A stretch of DNA of 64,000 nucleotides from Bacillus testis (lineage in GTDB: Bacteria; Bacillota; Bacilli; Bacillales; DSM-1321), in NCBI RefSeq assembly GCF_001243895.1, contig NZ_LN851186.1:2631842-2695841 (forward strand). Reading direction: 5' to 3'. The notes beneath the pieces were generated by a model. It was not told where the DNA came from, did no database searches, and was given only the letters and a program-made list of their open reading frames with translations. A program made the position numbers and the translations under genes. Below, piece by piece: positions 1 through 9,102 of the stretch. Within the stretch, counting starts at the first letter, position 1; every line of letters begins with the position of its first letter.

Positions 1-523
1 GCTCCAAAATATAGTGCAAAATTTTTTTCATTGTTCCTGCGTTGAGCCCTTTCGGCAAGCTTTGTTCCCTATATGTTTCTTTCTGCCGCTGGGCATTCAG
101 AAGGGAATCGAGCTCCTGTTGGGTGAGGTTTTCTTCAGTCTCGATGCGGTTATGGTAGGCGAAATATTTCTCCAGGGCCTGCTTCATCCTTTCGTATGTG
201 AATGGCTTGATGATGTAATCGAACGCGCCGAGCTGTACGACCTGCTGGATGGTCTTGCGGTCATTGGCGGCTGTTACGGCAATGACATCAACGGGTAGAC
301 CCCGTTTTCTGATTTCCCGCAATGTTGCCAAGCCGTCCTGTTCTGGCATGAATATATCCATGAATACAAGGTCTGGCTTGGCCTGCTCGATCCTTATCAG
401 ACCTTCCCTGCCGTTAACCGCATATCCCGTTACCTCGCATCCTTCCACTTGTTCAATGAAGCCCCGGTTCACTTCACGGACCATTGGGTCATCTTCAATC
501 AGTACAATCCGTACCGGCTTCAT
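1..523 (-). CDS. dctR: C4-dicarboxylate response regulator DctR (CitB family), 3' end cut by window edge
   Basis: Response regulator of the CitB/DcuR group, partner of the adjacent DctS kinase. It should activate the C4-dicarboxylate carrier gene dctA. The visible 174 residues start MKPVRIVLIEDDPMVREVNR, with the acidic pair of a receiver domain near residues 9–10, the phospho-acceptor in VFMDIFMP and the conserved lysine in YIIKPF. The linker motif LPKGLNAGTM, typical of this family just before the DNA-binding helix-turn-helix, is present. The helix-turn-helix itself runs off the left edge. ATG at 523 is preferred over ATG at 529 because the AAGGGGG ribosome site sits 7 bases before 523 and only 1 base before 529. 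The start lies just past the dctS stop, so the two are probably translationally coupled. Family assignment is firm; the dicarboxylate role rests on the neighbours. Confidence 0.9.
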   Translation of the reverse strand, partial: MKPVRIVLIEDDPMVREVNRGFIEQVEGCEVTGYAVNGREGLIRIEQAKPDLVFMDIFMPEQDGLATLREIRKRGLPVDVIAVTAANDRKTIQQVVQLGAFDYIIKPFTYERMKQALEKYFAYHNRIETEENLTQQELDSLLNAQRQKETYREQSLPKGLNAGTMKKILHYILE

Positions 524-535
524 AGCCATTCCCCC

Positions 536-2113
536 TTAAAATGTGATGATGATACTTGTCCCTTCATCCGGATAACTGTCGACATCCACTGTACCGTTTC
601 CCTTCATGGCGATTTCGTTGACCAGATGAAGGCCGATCCCGTGCCCAGCCTCCTTTTTGGTGGTGAATCCGTTTTCAAATATCGAGTTGATGGTTTGCTG
701 GTCCATGCCTACTCCGTTATCTTCAACCATGATGGAAAATCCATCTTCGTTATAATCCAAGCTGACGAATACCTTCTTCTCTTGCCGTTTCACCTGGCGA
801 AGGGCTTCAAACGCATTCTCGATCAAATTGCCGAGAATGATTACCAAATCATGGTGGTCAAGATTCTCCGGGCAATGGTTCCACTTGCTGTTGTTATCGA
901 TTTCTACTGTGATCCCCAACTCTTTTCCGTGGCTGACTTTGCTGAGCAAAAGCCCAGAAAGGCTATCATCCTTGATTCGTTCCTTAAGGAAGTTTGTCAG
1001 TTCTGCCTGCTCCTCTTTCACCTGGAAGATATAATCGAGGGCAGCCTGGTACTTTCCAAGCTGAAGCAGGCCGCCCAATGTATGCATCTTATTCATATGT
1101 TCATGGTTCTGCACCCGCAGCGCCTGGACGAATGCCTTGAAGCCGGTCAGCTCTTCGGCAAGCTTCTTCACTTCCGTCCGGTCCTGGAACACGGCCACCG
1201 CCCCAACTGTCTTTCCCTCTACCTCAATAGGAATGCGATTGCTCAGGATTGAATGCCGGTTGACGGATAGTTCTTTATTATAAATCGGGTAATTAAAATC
1301 CAATATCTCCGGAAGCCGCGTATCCGGCAGAATATCATAAATGTTTTTTCCGATAACTTCCCCATCAACGCCAAGGATTTTGCGTGCTTTATGATTGAAG
1401 ATTGTCACCGTCAGGTTACTGTCGATGGCAATGATCCCTTCATGCATGGCGTTGAAGGTTTCACTGCGCTCCGCATACAGCCTGGCGATTTCATGCGGCT
1501 CCAATCCGAACATTTGGTTTTTCATATGGCCGGCCAGTGTCCAGGCGCCCCATCCGGCAAATAGGAAGGCAAAACCGACCGCCAGAAAGATTTCCATCTT
1601 AACGTCCCAAAGAATATCCCAGATCGATGGCATCAGATAGCCGGAAACGACGACGCCTATTTGGTTATGTTCTTTATTCAAAACCGGCATAAAGGCTCTC
1701 ATCATTGTCCCTGCCTCTCCTTTGGCCTTGGAGATGTAGGTATGTTCGGTGAAAGCCGCATCCTCGTCGACTGTTTGTGATTTTGTGCCGAGCATGCTTT
1801 TGACGGGATGTGAGAGCCGGATTCTATCCTTATTTAATACAACGATGTAATCAGCTTTATTGATCACACGTATTTTTTCGACCACCGGATTGATTTTCTC
1901 TGCCGCTTCCCGCACATCGCCGTTCATCAAATAGAGCTGGAGCTCGGGCAATTCAGCGACAGTACGGGCCATCAGCATGCTCCGTTCCCGGATTTCCGCT
2001 TCTTTTGATTTCATGGCATTATCAAGCACAAAGATGCCTGCGACGATGAACGAACAGACAACAATAAAGAAAGTGATGACCATGACCTTCCAATGGATGG
2101 ATATCTGTTTCAT
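536..2113 (-). CDS. dctS: C4-dicarboxylate sensor histidine kinase DctS
   Basis: Membrane sensor kinase of the CitA/DcuS family, 525 residues. In order: a transmembrane helix (about 11–31), an extracellular PAS-like sensor (about 32–172) of the type that binds C4-dicarboxylates or citrate, a second transmembrane helix (about 175–195), a cytoplasmic PAS domain (about 205–315), a phospho-acceptor helix with VQNHEHMNKMHTLGGLLQLG, and a C-terminal ATPase with the N box (ILGNLIENAFEAL) and G boxes (DNGVGM, GHGIGL). The ATG at 2113 has AAAGGA upstream. It forms an operon with dctR, diverging from dctB about 95 bp away. In B. subtilis DctS senses together with the binding protein DctB and the carrier DctA; the same four genes are here, so the same three-part sensor is likely (inference). 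Confidence 0.93.
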   Translation of the reverse strand: MKQISIHWKVMVITFFIVVCSFIVAGIFVLDNAMKSKEAEIRERSMLMARTVAELPELQLYLMNGDVREAAEKINPVVEKIRVINKADYIVVLNKDRIRLSHPVKSMLGTKSQTVDEDAAFTEHTYISKAKGEAGTMMRAFMPVLNKEHNQIGVVVSGYLMPSIWDILWDVKMEIFLAVGFAFLFAGWGAWTLAGHMKNQMFGLEPHEIARLYAERSETFNAMHEGIIAIDSNLTVTIFNHKARKILGVDGEVIGKNIYDILPDTRLPEILDFNYPIYNKELSVNRHSILSNRIPIEVEGKTVGAVAVFQDRTEVKKLAEELTGFKAFVQALRVQNHEHMNKMHTLGGLLQLGKYQAALDYIFQVKEEQAELTNFLKERIKDDSLSGLLLSKVSHGKELGITVEIDNNSKWNHCPENLDHHDLVIILGNLIENAFEALRQVKRQEKKVFVSLDYNEDGFSIMVEDNGVGMDQQTINSIFENGFTTKKEAGHGIGLHLVNEIAMKGNGTVDVDSYPDEGTSIIITF

Positions 2114-2208
2114 GCGTGATGATCCTTTCTGCTTCTTTCATCCATTGTACCACCAAGAATGTGATAGAATGTAAAAAAGATTCAGTCATTTGGGATAGGA
2201 GAACCGTT

Positions 2209-3252
2209 ATGAGGAAATTCATCATTGCCGCCATAGGCACCATCCTATTATTGCTTCTGCTGATTGGCTTCCGGAATGGTTTCTGGAGACAGGACAGCCT
2301 GCCATTCGATTCCGAACAAAAGCATCTCAACAGCCAGTTTGTGATCAACTTCAGCCATGTGGTCGCTGAGAATACACCGAAGGGGCTCGCTGCCAGCAAG
2401 TTCGCCGAGCTGGCCGAAAAGAAGTCGGACGGCCGCATCCAGGTGGAAGTCTATCCGAACAGCCTCCTTTATTCAGATGACGATGAGCTCCGCGCGCTGC
2501 AAAATGGGGATATTCAAATGATCGCTCCCTCCTTTTCGAAAATGACCAGGCTGATTCCCAAATGGGAGGTTCTCGACCTGCCTTATTTGTTCAGGGACTA
2601 TGAAGATGTGCGCCGTGTGTTCACCGGGAAGGCCGGGGATGCATTGCTCGATATGCTCGACAAGGAGGATATTAAGGGGCTTGCCCTTTGGAGCAACGGA
2701 TTCAAGCAAATCACGACTGCCAACAAGCCGGTCAGGGAATTGGCTGACCTTAAGGGGCTGACCATACGGACGATGGACAGCGACATGCTGGCAAAGCAAT
2801 TCGAACTGGCCGGCGCCAGACCGGTGAAGCTAAACTTCGATCTGGTATATTCACGGCTTAAGAACCACTCTTTGGACGGGGAGGAAAATACGATTTCCAA
2901 CATATACAGCAAGGGGTTCTATCAACTGCAGAAATATATGACGATTTCGGATCATGGTTTTCTGGGATATGCCGTCATGATGAACAAAGATTTCTGGAAA
3001 AGCCTGCCCGAAGACCTCCAGCAGGATGTCCAGGAGGCGATGGAAGAGGCGACGCTTTGGAACCTCAAGCAATCCGAACAAATGAACAAAGATGATTACC
3101 AAAAGATCAAGGCCACGTCAGGCATGGACATCCACACACTGACCCAGCAGGAGCAGAAAGAATGGGAAAAGACATTCAGGGCCCTTCACGATTATTATCG
3201 CGGTGAAGTAGACGCTGACTTCTTAAAAGAAATTGAGAAAGAAATCAACTAA
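2209..3252 (+). CDS. dctB: C4-dicarboxylate-binding protein DctB (TRAP DctP-like)
   Basis: Extracytoplasmic solute-binding protein of the TRAP DctP family, 347 residues, with an N-terminal hydrophobic segment (IIAAIGTILLLLLLIGF) that acts as a signal or membrane anchor. Family features include NFSHVVAENTPKGLAASKFAELA-type opening, LPYLFRD, and GLTIRTM, where the conserved arginine that grips the substrate carboxylate lies. No TRAP membrane subunits (DctQ/DctM) follow. Instead the next gene is a DctA symporter, as in B. subtilis, where DctB works as a co-sensor with DctS instead of feeding a TRAP transporter. The ATG at 2209 was chosen because AGGAG lies 7 bases upstream; the frame is open further upstream to 2116 but without a ribosome site. 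Confidence 0.9.
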   Translation: MRKFIIAAIGTILLLLLLIGFRNGFWRQDSLPFDSEQKHLNSQFVINFSHVVAENTPKGLAASKFAELAEKKSDGRIQVEVYPNSLLYSDDDELRALQNGDIQMIAPSFSKMTRLIPKWEVLDLPYLFRDYEDVRRVFTGKAGDALLDMLDKEDIKGLALWSNGFKQITTANKPVRELADLKGLTIRTMDSDMLAKQFELAGARPVKLNFDLVYSRLKNHSLDGEENTISNIYSKGFYQLQKYMTISDHGFLGYAVMMNKDFWKSLPEDLQQDVQEAMEEATLWNLKQSEQMNKDDYQKIKATSGMDIHTLTQQEQKEWEKTFRALHDYYRGEVDADFLKEIEKEIN

Positions 3253-3278
3253 CCTCCTTTGTGATGGTTAGTTTTTTT
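3247..3278 (+). terminator. Rho-independent terminator after dctB
   Basis: Inverted repeat ACTAACC/GGTTAGT (3248–3254 and 3266–3272) overlaps the dctB stop codon and is followed by seven T residues. It separates dctB from dctA, so dctA has its own promoter. Confidence 0.8.
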
Positions 3279-3301
3279 CATGGCCCGCTGCTTCCTCTTT
3301 T

Positions 3302-3328
3302 GACCAAAAAGACCAAAAAGACCTTTAA
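3302..3328 (+). repeat. Three 9-bp-pitch GACC repeats upstream of dctA
   Basis: GACCAAAAA occurs twice in tandem (3302–3310, 3311–3319) and is followed by GACCTTTAA (3320–3328). The block sits about 10 bp before the expected -35 region of the dctA promoter (-10 TATGAT at 3361–3366, poor -35). This is the usual place for a response-regulator operator, so it is a candidate DctR site. The operator role is inference. Confidence 0.5.
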
Positions 3329-3378
3329 AACCATAAAACCAATTCTTCCGGTAAATGCATTATGATGAAAATAACAAA

Positions 3379-3393
3379 ATGAAAGCGTTATCA
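3379..3393 (+). promoter_or_regulatory. Catabolite-responsive element (cre) before dctA
   Basis: The 15 bases match the Bacillus CcpA consensus WTGNAANCGNWNNCW at every defined position. The site lies just downstream of the candidate -10 (3361–3366), where bound CcpA blocks transcription. Glucose repression of the equivalent dicarboxylate carrier through CcpA is known in B. subtilis. Confidence 0.85.
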
Positions 3394-3416
3394 AAAATGT
3401 GAAGGTGGGATGACTT

Positions 3417-4712
3417 TTGAAAATCAATTTCAGAAATCTAACTGTTCAGGTAATCACAGGTATCATACTAGGGATTGCGGTCGGGGCCATCTTTCCTGAA
3501 TTCGGGGCCCAATTAAAGATTTTGGCCGATATTTTCATCAAGCTAATCAAAATGCTGATTGCGCCAATCATCTTCCTTACAGTCGTCATCGGCATCGGCA
3601 GCATGGGGAACCTCAAGAAAGTCGGGAAAATCGGCGGCAAAGCACTCTTGTATTTCGAAATTGTTTCAACCATCGCCCTGGCCATCGGCATTATCGTGGT
3701 CAATTTGGTCCAACCGGGAAAAGGGCTGGACACCGAACATATCAAAGGCGGCGATGTCTCCCAGTATACGTCGCAAGCTGCTGAGACCGAACATGGGTTG
3801 TCAGCCTTCATCATGAACATCATCCCTGAAAACGTAGTCGGCGCACTTGCCAACGGAGAACTTCTTCCAGTCCTATTCTCTGCGGTGCTATTCGGTTTGG
3901 CGGCCGCATCCATCGGCGAAAAAGCCAGACCTGTCATCACTTTTTTCGAGCGGGTGGCGGATGTATTCTTCAAGATTGTCAGCATGGTCATGAAAGTGTC
4001 CCCAATCGCCGCTTTCGGCGCCATGGCATTCACGATCGGAAACTTCGGGCTCGGCTCCCTTTGGTCGCTGGGCAAGCTAATGGGTTCCGTCTACATCACC
4101 ATGTTCCTATTCATCATAGTAGTCCTTGGCTCGATTGCTAAGTATTTTGGTTTCAGCATCTTCAAGTTTCTCGCCTATATTAAAGAAGAAATTCTGCTTG
4201 TGCTTGGAACTTCATCATCCGAATCCGCCCTTCCTGCCATGATGAGAAAGCTGGAAAACTACGGCTGTTCCAAACAGGTCGTCGGGCTGGTAATTCCAAC
4301 AGGCTATTCGTTCAATCTTGATGGAACGTCGATCTACCTTTCCATGGCTGCCATCTTTATTGCCCAGGCCTATGGCGTCGACTTGACTATCGTGCAGGAA
4401 TTGACGCTACTTGGTGTCCTGATGCTGACTTCCAAAGGGGCAGCAGGCGTCACCGGCTCCGGATTCATCACTTTGGCAGCGACACTGGCTGCTTTCCCGA
4501 TGATTCCAGTTGAAGGGATCGCTTTATTGATCGGGGTCGACCGTTTCATGTCCGAAGCGCGTTCCATTACCAACCTGATTGGAAATGGAGTGGCGACTGT
4601 CATCATCTCCAAATCCGAAAAGGAATTCGACCCGAACCGCGTTTTATCGAAACAGCCAGAGATTGCCGACACTACCGGTTCGACCATAGATTATGCAAAG
4701 ACCAGCCATTAA
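3417..4712 (+). CDS. dctA: C4-dicarboxylate/proton symporter DctA (DAACS family)
   Basis: Takes up succinate, fumarate and malate with protons. The 431-residue length and multi-helix profile fit the dicarboxylate/amino acid:cation symporter family. Seen in sequence: an N-terminal helix ([19 protein letters not shown]), [20 protein letters not shown], the serine-rich hairpin [14 protein letters not shown], the substrate-binding stretch [14 protein letters not shown], and [14 protein letters not shown]. The start is TTG at 3417, with AAGGTGG 8 bases upstream; the nearby ATG at 3410 is out of frame. B. subtilis calls the equivalent gene dctP. Expression is probably activated by DctR and repressed through the cre site just upstream. 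Confidence 0.94.
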   Translation: MKINFRNLTVQVITGIILGIAVGAIFPEFGAQLKILADIFIKLIKMLIAPIIFLTVVIGIGSMGNLKKVGKIGGKALLYFEIVSTIALAIGIIVVNLVQPGKGLDTEHIKGGDVSQYTSQAAETEHGLSAFIMNIIPENVVGALANGELLPVLFSAVLFGLAAASIGEKARPVITFFERVADVFFKIVSMVMKVSPIAAFGAMAFTIGNFGLGSLWSLGKLMGSVYITMFLFIIVVLGSIAKYFGFSIFKFLAYIKEEILLVLGTSSSESALPAMMRKLENYGCSKQVVGLVIPTGYSFNLDGTSIYLSMAAIFIAQAYGVDLTIVQELTLLGVLMLTSKGAAGVTGSGFITLAATLAAFPMIPVEGIALLIGVDRFMSEARSITNLIGNGVATVIISKSEKEFDPNRVLSKQPEIADTTGSTIDYAKTSH

Positions 4713-4718
4713 TGAAGC

Positions 4719-4750
4719 GGCAAGGAGAATATCCTCTCCTTGCCTTTTTT
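4719..4750 (+). terminator. Rho-independent terminator after dctA
   Basis: Ten-base stem GGCAAGGAGA/TCTCCTTGCC with a 6-base loop, followed by a T run. Confidence 0.9.
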
Positions 4751-4893
4751 ATCGCTCATTCTTCCATTTTTCACTAATCAACCGTGAAGGCATACGCCCT
4801 GATCCTTCCCTCCCCAGTCTTTATTAGTTGCTTTTGGATGGTGAAATGGTTTTAAATTGGGATGTTAACAACTTTTTAAAGGGTGGGAATCAA

Positions 4894-6987
4894 TTGAAGA
4901 AAAAGACGAACAAGAAGAAATCCCAAACGCCTTTAAGGCTTACCATCCTGTTTTTCGTTATCTTTTTAATGTTTTCAGCGTTGATCCTCCGTTTAGGGAC
5001 GGTGCAGATCATCTATGGGGATGATTATAAACGGGAAGTCGAACGGACCGAAGATGTAACGGTTAATAATTCTGTTCCTAGGGGAAGAATGTACGACCGG
5101 GACGGCCAAGTCGTGGTGGACAATCAAGCTTTGGATTCCATCACGTACACACGCTCTCAGAATACCGATACGGATGAAATGTTGGCAGTGGCCCGGAAAC
5201 TGGCGACCATGATCGATCCATCCACCGATAAAATCCGGGAACGTGATGAAAAGGACTTTTGGCTGCTGATTCATCCGAACCAAGCCAAAAAGAAAATCAC
5301 CAAAGAGGATGAACAACTCTTTGCCGAAGAAAAGATTGATGATAAAGAAGTCTATCAGCGCCAATTAGATCGGATTACGAAAAAGGATCTGGCCACCCTT
5401 TCGAAAAAAGACCGAAAAGTCCTGGCCATATTCCGTGAGATGAATGGCGCTAAAACATTGACGCCACAGGTGATAAAAAATAAGGACGTAACGGAAAAAG
5501 AAATCGCCATCGTGAGCGAGCATTTGGACGACCTGCCGGGTGTCAACGTCACTGTCGATTGGGAACGGAAATATCCGTACGACAAGACACTGCGTTCTGT
5601 ACTCGGCGGTGTCAGCAAATCGGAACAAGGGCTGCCGCAAGATAAACTAGATTATTATCTGGCGAGGGATTATAGCCGCAATGACCGTGTAGGTACAAGT
5701 TATATCGAATCACAATATGAAGATGTACTGCAGGGCAAAAAAACAAAAGTCAAGAATATTACGGATAAAAGCGGAAATGTCGTCGACTCCAAAACCATTT
5801 CCGCAGGATCTCAGGGCAAGGATTTGATGTTGACCATCGATATCGACCTGCAGGAAGCCGTGGATCAAATCGTTTCGGACGAACTAAAGGCGAAAAGAAG
5901 CCAAGGAAACACCCTGATGGACAGGGCATTCGCCATCATGACGAATCCGAAAACGGGTGAGATACTGGCCATGTCGGGCAAACAGTTTGTCAAAGATGAA
6001 AAGACCGGCAAGCAGGAAATACAGGATTATGCGGCAGGCAACTTTACGTCATCCTATGTTATGGGTTCCGTCGTGAAAGGCGCCACCGTGCTGACCGGGT
6101 ATCAAACCGGTGCGTTGCGCCCCAATGACGTGAAGCTGGACACACCGCTCAAGATCAAAGGGACTCCTGTTAAGAAATCATGGAAATCAATGGGATATAT
6201 CAACGATCTGACAGCCTTGAAGCAATCCTCCAACGTCTATATGTTCCGGACGGCGCTGGATATAGCCAAGGCACATTATGTCCCTGGAAAATCAATCCAC
6301 ATCGATCCTACAGCCTTCGATACCATGCGTTACTTCTATAATGAGTTCGGATTGGGGGTCCCTACCGGCATCGATTTGCCCAATGAAGCGACAGGATATA
6401 TTGGACCGGAAAGGGGTCCGGGTAAACTGATGGATTTAGCCATCGGCCAGTATGATACGTACACTCCCCTCCAATTGTCACAATATATTTCAACAATTGC
6501 GAACGGAGGCGACCGCATTCAGCCCCACATCGTCAAGGAGATCCATGAACCAAGCCGCGACCCCAAAAAGATGGGACCGCTCATCGATTCCATCCAACCG
6601 ACAGTCCTCAATACCGTGGATATGAAAAAGGAATGGATCGAACGAGTGCAAACAGGCTTCAAAAAGGTCATGCAGGAACAGGGCGGGACAGGTTACAACG
6701 CCTTCCATGACGCTTCCTATAATATGGCCGGAAAATCAGGTACTGCCCAAGGCCAATATGCAGGGCCAAAGAAAAATGTAAAAAACAAGGCTGAAGATGT
6801 CATTACCTTATCGGCCATCGGATACGCGCCTGCAGATAACCCGGAAGTCACCATCGCCGTTGTGGTGCCATGGGCATACGTCGGAAGCTCAGGCCACAGT
6901 ATGAATATGGACATCGCACGAAAAGCAATGGATACCTATTTTGACTTAAAAGAAGGAAAACAAACAGAAAAAAAAGAGCAAGAATAA
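4894..6987 (+). CDS. Class B penicillin-binding protein (PbpA/PbpH-like transpeptidase)
   Basis: Membrane-anchored D,D-transpeptidase that cross-links peptidoglycan, most like the elongation-type PBP2A/PbpH proteins of B. subtilis. The 697 residues contain a basic N-terminus with a transmembrane helix (about 16–36), a PBP dimerisation domain starting at PRGRMYDRDG (about 62–71), a charged insertion around residues 130–200, and the transpeptidase. The active-site serine motif is SVVK (about 392–395), followed by SSN (about 445) and KSGT (about 614). The start is TTG at 4894, with GGGTGGGA 5 bases before it; the frame is open 22 codons further up without a ribosome site. It stands alone between terminators. 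Whether it is the pbpA or the pbpH orthologue cannot be told here. Confidence 0.9.
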   Translation: MKKKTNKKKSQTPLRLTILFFVIFLMFSALILRLGTVQIIYGDDYKREVERTEDVTVNNSVPRGRMYDRDGQVVVDNQALDSITYTRSQNTDTDEMLAVARKLATMIDPSTDKIRERDEKDFWLLIHPNQAKKKITKEDEQLFAEEKIDDKEVYQRQLDRITKKDLATLSKKDRKVLAIFREMNGAKTLTPQVIKNKDVTEKEIAIVSEHLDDLPGVNVTVDWERKYPYDKTLRSVLGGVSKSEQGLPQDKLDYYLARDYSRNDRVGTSYIESQYEDVLQGKKTKVKNITDKSGNVVDSKTISAGSQGKDLMLTIDIDLQEAVDQIVSDELKAKRSQGNTLMDRAFAIMTNPKTGEILAMSGKQFVKDEKTGKQEIQDYAAGNFTSSYVMGSVVKGATVLTGYQTGALRPNDVKLDTPLKIKGTPVKKSWKSMGYINDLTALKQSSNVYMFRTALDIAKAHYVPGKSIHIDPTAFDTMRYFYNEFGLGVPTGIDLPNEATGYIGPERGPGKLMDLAIGQYDTYTPLQLSQYISTIANGGDRIQPHIVKEIHEPSRDPKKMGPLIDSIQPTVLNTVDMKKEWIERVQTGFKKVMQEQGGTGYNAFHDASYNMAGKSGTAQGQYAGPKKNVKNKAEDVITLSAIGYAPADNPEVTIAVVVPWAYVGSSGHSMNMDIARKAMDTYFDLKEGKQTEKKEQE

Positions 6988-6989
6988 CA

Positions 6990-7024
6990 AAAGGCAGGGA
7001 CTTAGGTTCCCTGCCTTCTTTTTT
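6990..7024 (+). terminator. Rho-independent terminator after the PBP gene
   Basis: Stem AAGGCAGGGAC/GTTCCCTGCCTT followed by a run of T. Confidence 0.9.
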
Positions 7025-7067
7025 GGTTCTATACTAAATGTTGGGTTATCCGCTTAAAAATAGGCAT

Positions 7068-7113
7068 AAAAAAAGAAGAGAGACCGTTCATCCAACTGAA
7101 TGAACGGTCTCTC
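7068..7113 (-). terminator. Rho-independent terminator after the SLH amidase gene
   Basis: Perfect 14-bp stem GAGAGACCGTTCAT/ATGAACGGTCTCTC with an 8-base loop. Read on the minus strand it ends in TTCTTTTTTT. Confidence 0.92.
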
Positions 7114-7132
7114 CTTCTATCAGGAATTTCCC

Positions 7133-8584
7133 TTATTCCTTGATATTGTAATATTCATTTACTTCATATCCTTGCGCCTTGAAGTAATCTAAGATGCCGT
7201 AGAAAATCGCTTGTGCTGCCTTTTGGCGATATGCTGGGGATCCCAATTTGGCCGCATCCTCTTTATTGCTGATAAATCCTGTTTCTACCAATACGGCTGG
7301 CATGGTTGTCTTGACCAATACGACATACTTGTTGGACTTGGTCCCACGGTCTTTTGTGTTCCATTCCTTCACGAACCGTTTCTGGATGAGCGAAGCCAGT
7401 TCCTTGCTTTCGGCAATCCGATTGGCGCTTGATGAAGAAGGAGACTCAGAAGGATACCAGGTTTCCGATCCTTCACCCGATTCATTGCCAAAGCTATTCA
7501 CGTGGACGCTGACAAAAATGTCAGCGTCTTTCTCTTTAGCGTATTCCGCACGTTCATCCAAGGTTGGATATGATTCGACCGGCCGTGTATAAAAGTCATT
7601 GATCGGCGTTTGGTCGAACAATTTCTTTAATCGCTGGGTGATATCCAGTGTGATATCACTTTCTTTCAACCCATTGCCGACAGCGCCCACATCGTTTCGC
7701 TTCCCGGGCTGGATGCCGTGGCCCGCGTCAATCACAATCTTGAGGGAGGATGCAGACTTGTCCGCACTGCCTGTTGTAGGAGTGTTACTGGTGTTGCTTA
7801 AGTACTTGCTGGAGACAAAACCGGTTTTCCCGCCCGTTGTCTTCACCATTGACCACATGCCGACCGTATAGGCGACTGATACCGTATTTCCTTTATTCAA
7901 CGAACCGACGATCTCATAGCTGGTCAACGGGCCTTTCCGCATATTCAAGCCATTGGTGTTGATGTATTTCGTACCGATGAATGCAGATTCAGGCTTTAGG
8001 CGAAGTGTGTAATCGATCGCCCGTGCCACAAACATCGCGGTCTCTTCCCTTGTGGCAGCCCGGTTATAGGCGAAGGTGCCATCGCTTTGATTAGTATCGA
8101 TTCCTCTGGAAATCATCGCTTGCGCCGCTCCAGAAGAACTATTCTGGAAATCATAGCCGAATGCCCGCGCCACCATGACTGCCATTTCACCACGTGTCAC
8201 CTTTTGGTTCGGTTTGAATGTGCCGTCGCTATATCCAGAAATGATTTTAGCCTGAACGGCGGATTGGATGTAGCCGGACGCATTCATACCGGTGCCGACA
8301 TCCTTGAATGTTGTTTTACGTTTAGTTCCATCTAAATCCATGGCTCGTCCCAAAAAGGCGGCGAAATCCCCGCGGGTAACGTTATCTTTTGGCTTGAAAT
8401 AGCCTTTCGCATCGCCCGCCGCAATGCCCCCTTGGGCGAGATACATGATTTCATCATGCAGCGGATGGGATGCCCCAATATCTTTAAATGTAGGGGTTGC
8501 TGCATGCGAGACGCTGATGCCTGCTGTGATAAATGTAGAAACTAAGACGACTAGACTTACGATGATTCTTACTGCTTTTCTCAT
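7133..8584 (-). CDS. Secreted N-acetylmuramoyl-L-alanine amidase with SLH and SH3 domains
   Basis: Peptidoglycan hydrolase that cuts between muramic acid and the stem peptide. The 483 residues show a signal peptide (ends near VSHAA, residue 29), three S-layer homology repeats (about 31–205; PTFKDI, VTRGDFAAFLGRAM, VTRGEMAVMVARAF, ATREETAMFVARAI), a bacterial SH3 domain (about 210–270; LNMRKGP) and an Amidase_3 catalytic domain (about 293–470). The zinc ligands are the His of DAGHG, the Glu of LKESD and the His of SVHVN, with the catalytic Glu in VETGF. SLH repeats normally bind pyruvylated secondary wall polymers. The ATG at 8584 is the only in-frame start near the AAAGGGGGA site, although the gap of 13 bases is long. 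It is a monocistronic unit. Confidence 0.93.
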   Translation of the reverse strand: MRKAVRIIVSLVVLVSTFITAGISVSHAATPTFKDIGASHPLHDEIMYLAQGGIAAGDAKGYFKPKDNVTRGDFAAFLGRAMDLDGTKRKTTFKDVGTGMNASGYIQSAVQAKIISGYSDGTFKPNQKVTRGEMAVMVARAFGYDFQNSSSGAAQAMISRGIDTNQSDGTFAYNRAATREETAMFVARAIDYTLRLKPESAFIGTKYINTNGLNMRKGPLTSYEIVGSLNKGNTVSVAYTVGMWSMVKTTGGKTGFVSSKYLSNTSNTPTTGSADKSASSLKIVIDAGHGIQPGKRNDVGAVGNGLKESDITLDITQRLKKLFDQTPINDFYTRPVESYPTLDERAEYAKEKDADIFVSVHVNSFGNESGEGSETWYPSESPSSSSANRIAESKELASLIQKRFVKEWNTKDRGTKSNKYVVLVKTTMPAVLVETGFISNKEDAAKLGSPAYRQKAAQAIFYGILDYFKAQGYEVNEYYNIKE

Positions 8585-9102
8585 TGACTCATGATATCCC
8601 CCTTTGGAAAATTCAAACACTTCCCAATGGTACCATAAATTAGTTTTTAATTGGTTCATATATAGGTAAAATTAAGGTAAAAATGAATCCAATTACCTAT
8701 TCGTCCATGTATATCTACCGGAACTATATCACTATTTGGTGGTGGTCCATGAGTGAATTGCAGCTAAAAGCCCCTTTTATGTCATAGAGACGACATTCGC
8801 CCTTGAGAATGGCATAAAAAAAGGCATATCGTTTGATTGCAGATCTGATAAATGGGGTAAAGTTTATCATAGTTTCTTCATATCCTTCAACCCCGTTATC
8901 CTAGATTGGCGTTCTCAAGGGTTATGGTATCCAAATAAGAATCTATAGACCTATAAAAAAAAGAAAATTGAAGCCTGCTCACTACTTAAGTTGCATTTTT
9001 ATTTCTAATATTACATTTATATTACAATAATGATAAAATGATTACATAGAAACAAAGACTCTATAAATACCATCTGAATATCCTATTATAGGAGGGATTA
9101 AT
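8585..9102. other. Intergenic region between divergent wall genes with nested inverted repeats
   Basis: No gene was found in these 518 bases. They hold the promoters of the amidase (leftward) and the SH3 protein (rightward). A hairpin pairs 8770–8785 with 8809–8825 (GCC..TTTTATG.CAT against ATG.CATAAAA..GGC). The segment CCCTTGAGAATGGC (8800–8813) reappears inverted with two mismatches near 8908–8921. The nested layout could be the remnant of a small mobile repeat; this is inference. Confidence 0.5.

Noticed and set aside
449-1252. 267-residue frame on the plus strand opposite dctS
   Set aside because: Lies fully antisense to a well-defined histidine kinase and has no family features.
3446-4075. 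209-residue minus-strand frame opposite dctA
   Set aside because: Antisense shadow of a conserved transporter gene; no ribosome site.
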